Shown piece by piece: positions 61,001 through 64,000 of a stretch of 64,000 nt of DNA. The notes under the pieces are model-generated. The model did no database searches. It was not told the origin of the DNA and worked only from the letters and a program-made list of their open reading frames with translations. The DNA comes from Firmicutes bacterium UBA2058. Lineage in GTDB: Bacteria; Bacillota; Clostridia; Tissierellales; Sedimentibacteraceae. Location of the stretch: positions 222,807 to 286,806 of the forward strand of contig DDAM01000062.1 in assembly GCA_002332905.1 (NCBI GenBank), in the 5' to 3' direction. The position numbers and the translations under genes are program-made. Position 1 is the stretch's first letter. The number at the start of each line of letters is the position of its first letter.

Positions 61001-61591
61001 ATGCCTTCTATAAGTACACACTTGCATTTTGGTAAGGTTCTACTTGAAAATAATGATAATGATATTGATTTATTAAGCTATATTATGGGTCTTGCATCAC
61101 CAAAAACAATTTTTGATGAAATGGATGAATATCATACACTTGATGAAGATGGAAATATTGATGTTAGAGAGTTTTATGAAAAATTTAATATAAAAGAATT
61201 ATCTTTAGAATCAAAGTCCTTTGTTTTAGGATACTATAGTAATTTATGGTTAGAGGAATATTATAAGTTTAACGCAAGAAAGCTTACTATACACAACAAA
61301 GAAGAACTATCAGATGAAGAATTGATACTTGCATTAGAAAACACTGTTAGATATTATGACATAGCATATATCGGAGATTTTTACATAAAAATAAAAGATT
61401 CTATAAATGATTATAATCCTAATTTAAATTTGAATGAAATAAAATATATAGATTTCAACGAAGTAAAGAAAATACTAATAGATTATTTCAATGAAGTTAC
61501 TCCTTTAATTACAAATAAAGAATTAATGGATGAAAATGAATACAATAATTTTATTAATAGAAGTTGCAGTAAGTTTTTAAAATCATTATAA
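61001..61591 (+). CDS. Zinc-dependent phospholipase-C-like protein
   Basis: 196 residues. The N-terminus (MPSISTHLHFGKVLLE) and the segment FVLGYYSNLWLEEYY resemble the zinc-dependent phospholipase C/S1-P1-like group, which uses His and Asp ligands; His7 and His9 are candidates. It has no signal peptide, and length is short, so it may be intracellular and non-enzymatic. Its ribosome site is AAAGGAG. Assignment is moderate. Confidence 0.55.
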   Translation: MPSISTHLHFGKVLLENNDNDIDLLSYIMGLASPKTIFDEMDEYHTLDEDGNIDVREFYEKFNIKELSLESKSFVLGYYSNLWLEEYYKFNARKLTIHNKEELSDEELILALENTVRYYDIAYIGDFYIKIKDSINDYNPNLNLNEIKYIDFNEVKKILIDYFNEVTPLITNKELMDENEYNNFINRSCSKFLKSL

Positions 61592-61622
61592 TGAAAACTC
61601 TTTTACAGAGTTTTCATTTTTT
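61590..61622 (+). terminator. Terminator
   Basis: ATGAAAACTC pairs with GAGTTTTCAT, followed by TTTTT. It is directly downstream of the phospholipase-like gene. Confidence 0.8.
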
Positions 61623-61650
61623 ATCTAATAGGAAAGTTCTCTTTTCTAGA

Positions 61651-61665
61651 GTGAACGTAGTTCAC
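61651..61665 (+). repeat. GTGAAC hairpin
   Basis: GTGAAC-GTA-GTTCAC, followed by TTTTTT, which makes it hairpin plus T-run. It may be a second terminator or one more of the dispersed hairpins. Confidence 0.5.
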
Positions 61666-61804
61666 TTTTTTATAGTATATATAAATTTAATAAATTCTTA
61701 ATTTTTTCATCATATAAAATTAACTTTAATGTTATATTATTAATTATAATGTTAAATAATAATACAATGATGTGTAATCATCTATATAAAAGGAGTTGTA
61801 TTTA

Positions 61805-62431
61805 ATGAAATTTAAATATGTATTTTTCGATTTTGATGGTACAATTGCAGACACTGAGAAAATAAATTTTAAGATATTTGAGCAACTAGCTGATATGTAT
61901 AAAATAAGAAGAATTTCTTATGAAGAGTTAACTAATATAAAAAAAATGAGTGCAAGACAATTAATTGATTATTTAGAGGTAAAGAAGCATAAATTGCCTT
62001 TTATTTTAAGACATGGTAAAAAGCTTCTAAAACAAAATATTGAAAATGTAGGTTTATGTAAAAAGAACTTTGTTGATATAGTAAAATCATTAAAGGAAAA
62101 TGGAGTAAAAGTAGCAATTATAACCACAAACTCTAAAAATAATGTAGCTTCATTCTTAGATAATCATGCAATTGATTGTTTTGATTTTATTATTAGTTCA
62201 TCGATGTTTGGGAAAGAACGTAAGATAAGGAAAATTATAAGAAAAGAAAACTTAGAGCCAAATGACGTATTATATGTTGGTGATGAAATAAGAGATATAA
62301 CTGCTGCAAAATTATCTAATATAAAAATTGCTTCAGTGTCATGGGGTTATAATACTGTTGAAAGTCTTTTAAAGTATAAACCTGATTATATGTTACATGA
62401 TCCATCAGAATTAATTGACATATGTGTATAA
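61805..62431 (+). CDS. HAD-superfamily hydrolase
   Basis: 208 residues from ATG 61805 (AAAGGAG before it). Motif I is FFDFDGTIADTEK, motif II VAIITTNSKNN, motif III a Lys in SMFGKERKIRK, motif IV VLYVGDEIRDITAAK. It is probably a phosphatase of the phosphoglycolate/beta-phosphoglucomutase subgroup. Substrate unknown. It is followed by a strong terminator and the glutamine synthetase gene. Confidence 0.88.
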   Translation: MKFKYVFFDFDGTIADTEKINFKIFEQLADMYKIRRISYEELTNIKKMSARQLIDYLEVKKHKLPFILRHGKKLLKQNIENVGLCKKNFVDIVKSLKENGVKVAIITTNSKNNVASFLDNHAIDCFDFIISSSMFGKERKIRKIIRKENLEPNDVLYVGDEIRDITAAKLSNIKIASVSWGYNTVESLLKYKPDYMLHDPSELIDICV

Positions 62432-62478
62432 AATCACGAACAATATGCTCATATAAATGTATATTGTTCGTGATTTTG
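62432..62478 (+). terminator. Terminator
   Basis: AATCACGAACAATAT pairs with ATATTGTTCGTGATT, followed by a T-rich stretch. Confidence 0.88.
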
Positions 62479-62577
62479 TGTTTTAATGCATTTTTTTCTT
62501 TAAATATGAATTTTTTTCTTGCCAATATACGAATGATATGATATATTTTATTCTATTAAAAAAAATGGGAGGCAACA

Positions 62578-64000
62578 ATGAGTAGTAAAATTTATACAAT
62601 TAAACCTGATTGTCATACAAAAGATAATCTAACAAAAATATTAAGAGACCATCCTGAAATACAGTTTGTCTCTTTTATGGGAATAGATATCGGCGGAAAT
62701 GGAACTGATGAGAAAATCCCTGTTAAGCTTTTTTTAGATGATATAGATAATATGTTAAAATACGGCATACAGACAGATGGTTCAAGTGTTGAATTACAAG
62801 GCATAGCTATATTAAACAACGCAAGAGTAGATTTAAAGCCTGACCTAGACTGTACATGGTTTATTGATTACAACGAAGACTACTTTTATGAAGATAATGG
62901 ATTGCCTGTTGGAACTTTGAAAATACCAGCTTTTCTTATTCATAATCATAGAGAAGTATGCTCACGTTCAATTTTGAAAAGAGCTGTTGAGAATTTTAAG
63001 GATAGAATAAAAGATTTACTTTATGATAATCCACAAATATGTGAAAAGTATGGTTTTGAATATAAAGATATACAAGAAATTAAATTAACAAGTGCCACTG
63101 AGTTAGAAATGTGGGTCCAAACACCTGAACAAAGCGCTGATTTAGAAGCTCTATCTGCATCCCAAACTCTTAAGGAACAATATTGGAAAAGAACTATGGG
63201 CACAGTAAGAACCGTTATAGAAAAAAGTATGAATGAACTTGAAAAATATGGTTTAGAGCCTGAAATGGCACATAAAGAGGTTGGTGGTATAACAAATACT
63301 ATCGATTCATCAGGTAAAATAACTCATGTTATGGAACAGTTAGAAATAGACTGGAAATATTCGGACGCTCTTCAAGCAGCAGACAATGAAATAGTTGTAA
63401 GAGAAATTTTAGAAGATACGTTTAGAAGCCACGGACTAATTGTTACTTTTAAAGCAAAACCACTTGAAAGTGTTGCCGGAAACGGTGAACACGTGCATCT
63501 TGGAGTTGCAGTAAAAATATATGGCGGTAAAATAATCAACTTGTTCGCACCTACAGATATGAAAAAGGATTACTTAAGTGAAATAGGATATGGAGCATTA
63601 ATGGGACTTCTAAAAAACTATGAAGTTATAAATCCTTTTGTTACAGCTACTAACGATGCTTTTAATAGACTTAAGCCAGGCTTTGAAGCACCAGTTTGTA
63701 TTGTTACCTCACTTGGCGGAAACAAAGAAACCCCTTCAAGAAATAGATCTGTACTTGTTGGTGTAATAAGAGATGTAGAAAATCCACTTGCTACAAGATT
63801 TGAATTAAGATCTCCAAATCCATATTCAAATACTTATTTGGTAATGTCAGCATGCTTCCAAGCAATGCTAGATGGTATCTCTAATGTATTAAGGCTTAAA
63901 CTTGATACTAAAAAATTGGAAATTGAAATATCTAAAAAAATTGGCGAAGAAGCATGTTATCTTAATAAGGATAGAGAATATAGAAGTGAAGAGGATGTTT
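62578..64000 (+). CDS. glnA: Glutamine synthetase (partial, cut by window end)
   Basis: 474 codons in the window, no stop reached, so it runs beyond 64000. ATG 62578 follows GGGAGG. Catalytic segments are FVSFMGIDIGGNGTDEKIPV, DGSSVELQGIA, GNGEHVHLGVAV and NRSVLVGVIR with ATRFELRSPNPYSN. It uses ATP to add ammonia to glutamate. It resembles a larger clostridial glutamine synthetase form, given the long C-terminal continuation; the subfamily cannot be decided from this part. It is preceded by the HAD gene terminator, so it has its own promoter. Confidence 0.93.
   Translation, partial: MSSKIYTIKPDCHTKDNLTKILRDHPEIQFVSFMGIDIGGNGTDEKIPVKLFLDDIDNMLKYGIQTDGSSVELQGIAILNNARVDLKPDLDCTWFIDYNEDYFYEDNGLPVGTLKIPAFLIHNHREVCSRSILKRAVENFKDRIKDLLYDNPQICEKYGFEYKDIQEIKLTSATELEMWVQTPEQSADLEALSASQTLKEQYWKRTMGTVRTVIEKSMNELEKYGLEPEMAHKEVGGITNTIDSSGKITHVMEQLEIDWKYSDALQAADNEIVVREILEDTFRSHGLIVTFKAKPLESVAGNGEHVHLGVAVKIYGGKIINLFAPTDMKKDYLSEIGYGALMGLLKNYEVINPFVTATNDAFNRLKPGFEAPVCIVTSLGGNKETPSRNRSVLVGVIRDVENPLATRFELRSPNPYSNTYLVMSACFQAMLDGISNVLRLKLDTKKLEIEISKKIGEEACYLNKDREYRSEEDV

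Noticed and set aside
1..64000. tRNA or rRNA genes
   Set aside because: No cloverleaf with the TTCGA arm or rRNA-like conserved segment was noticed on either strand; a tRNAscan run would be decisive.

Overview
The window is a low-GC, AT-rich chromosomal segment from an anaerobic Firmicute, most likely a clostridium-like member of Clostridia. The basis is the base composition, strong GGAGG-type ribosome binding sites, a GerMN-domain (spore germination type) lipoprotein, clostridial housekeeping genes (uvrB-uvrA, a large pyruvate carboxylase, the rph-rdgB-phosphodiesterase trio, thiMEDC) and a TcdR/UviA-like alternative sigma factor. I saw no rRNA, tRNA, transposase gene or CRISPR array. The species cannot be named from the sequence.

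Layout. 0.1-4.2 kb: minus-strand metal/redox operon (HMA-TauE-cupredoxin protein, DUF2318 protein, OmpR-type regulator, histidine kinase). 4.4-8.4 kb: mntP behind a yybP-ykoY (Mn2+) riboswitch, a metallo-beta-lactamase-fold hydrolase, DegV, and a B3/4-domain protein behind a ykkC-family riboswitch. 8.4-15 kb: uvrB-uvrA with a LexA-type box, and a secreted HExxH lipoprotein. 15-26 kb: TetR-controlled antiporter, a fused ABC transporter, pyruvate carboxylase, and a DUF2975-HTH-DUF4173 operon. 26-31.3 kb: rph-rdgB-phosphoesterase, a TIM-barrel gene, a deleted HAD pseudogene, and a MutS2-like gene without an Smr domain. 31.3-36.2 kb: a very AT-rich accessory island of decayed genes. 36.3-46.1 kb: chemoreceptor, TetR-ABC exporter, and the TPP-riboswitch-controlled thiM-thiE-thiD-thiC operon. 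46.1-47.6 kb: LysR regulator and methionine gamma-lyase. 47.6-55.4 kb: the main accessory island. 55.4-64 kb: small membrane protein, cupin, a DUF6179/DUF6323-like pair, GerMN lipoprotein, an AgcS-type symporter, two hydrolase-like genes, and a glutamine synthetase cut by the window end.

The most interesting region is 47.66-55.38 kb. A UviB/BhlA-like holin and a TcdR/UviA-like sigma factor are divergent. They are followed by an S-adenosylmethionine synthetase, a radical SAM/SPASM enzyme, a 70-residue peptide with 14 cysteines at near-perfect four-residue spacing, and a 639-residue protein. That protein joins about 67 such cysteines (residues 13-272) to a ricin-B-like lectin domain and a papain/C39-like cysteine protease domain. 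A convergent lipoprotein follows, then a scrambled decayed copy of the toxin-like gene and the lipoprotein. The sigma and holin types are those associated with toxin or bacteriocin production and release in clostridia, and the SAM synthetase plus radical SAM enzyme would supply and carry out modification of the cysteine arrays. I therefore read the locus as a candidate radical-SAM-modified, lectin-targeted protease toxin system. That is an inference, not a demonstrated function.

The 31.3-36.2 kb island carries broken copies of the same sigma and holin genes beside an NlpC/P60-like gene and two related unknown genes, so the genome has held at least two such loci. Short start-proximal hairpins with a GTGAA/TTCAC core recur before many genes across the window and look like a dispersed regulatory or REP-like element.
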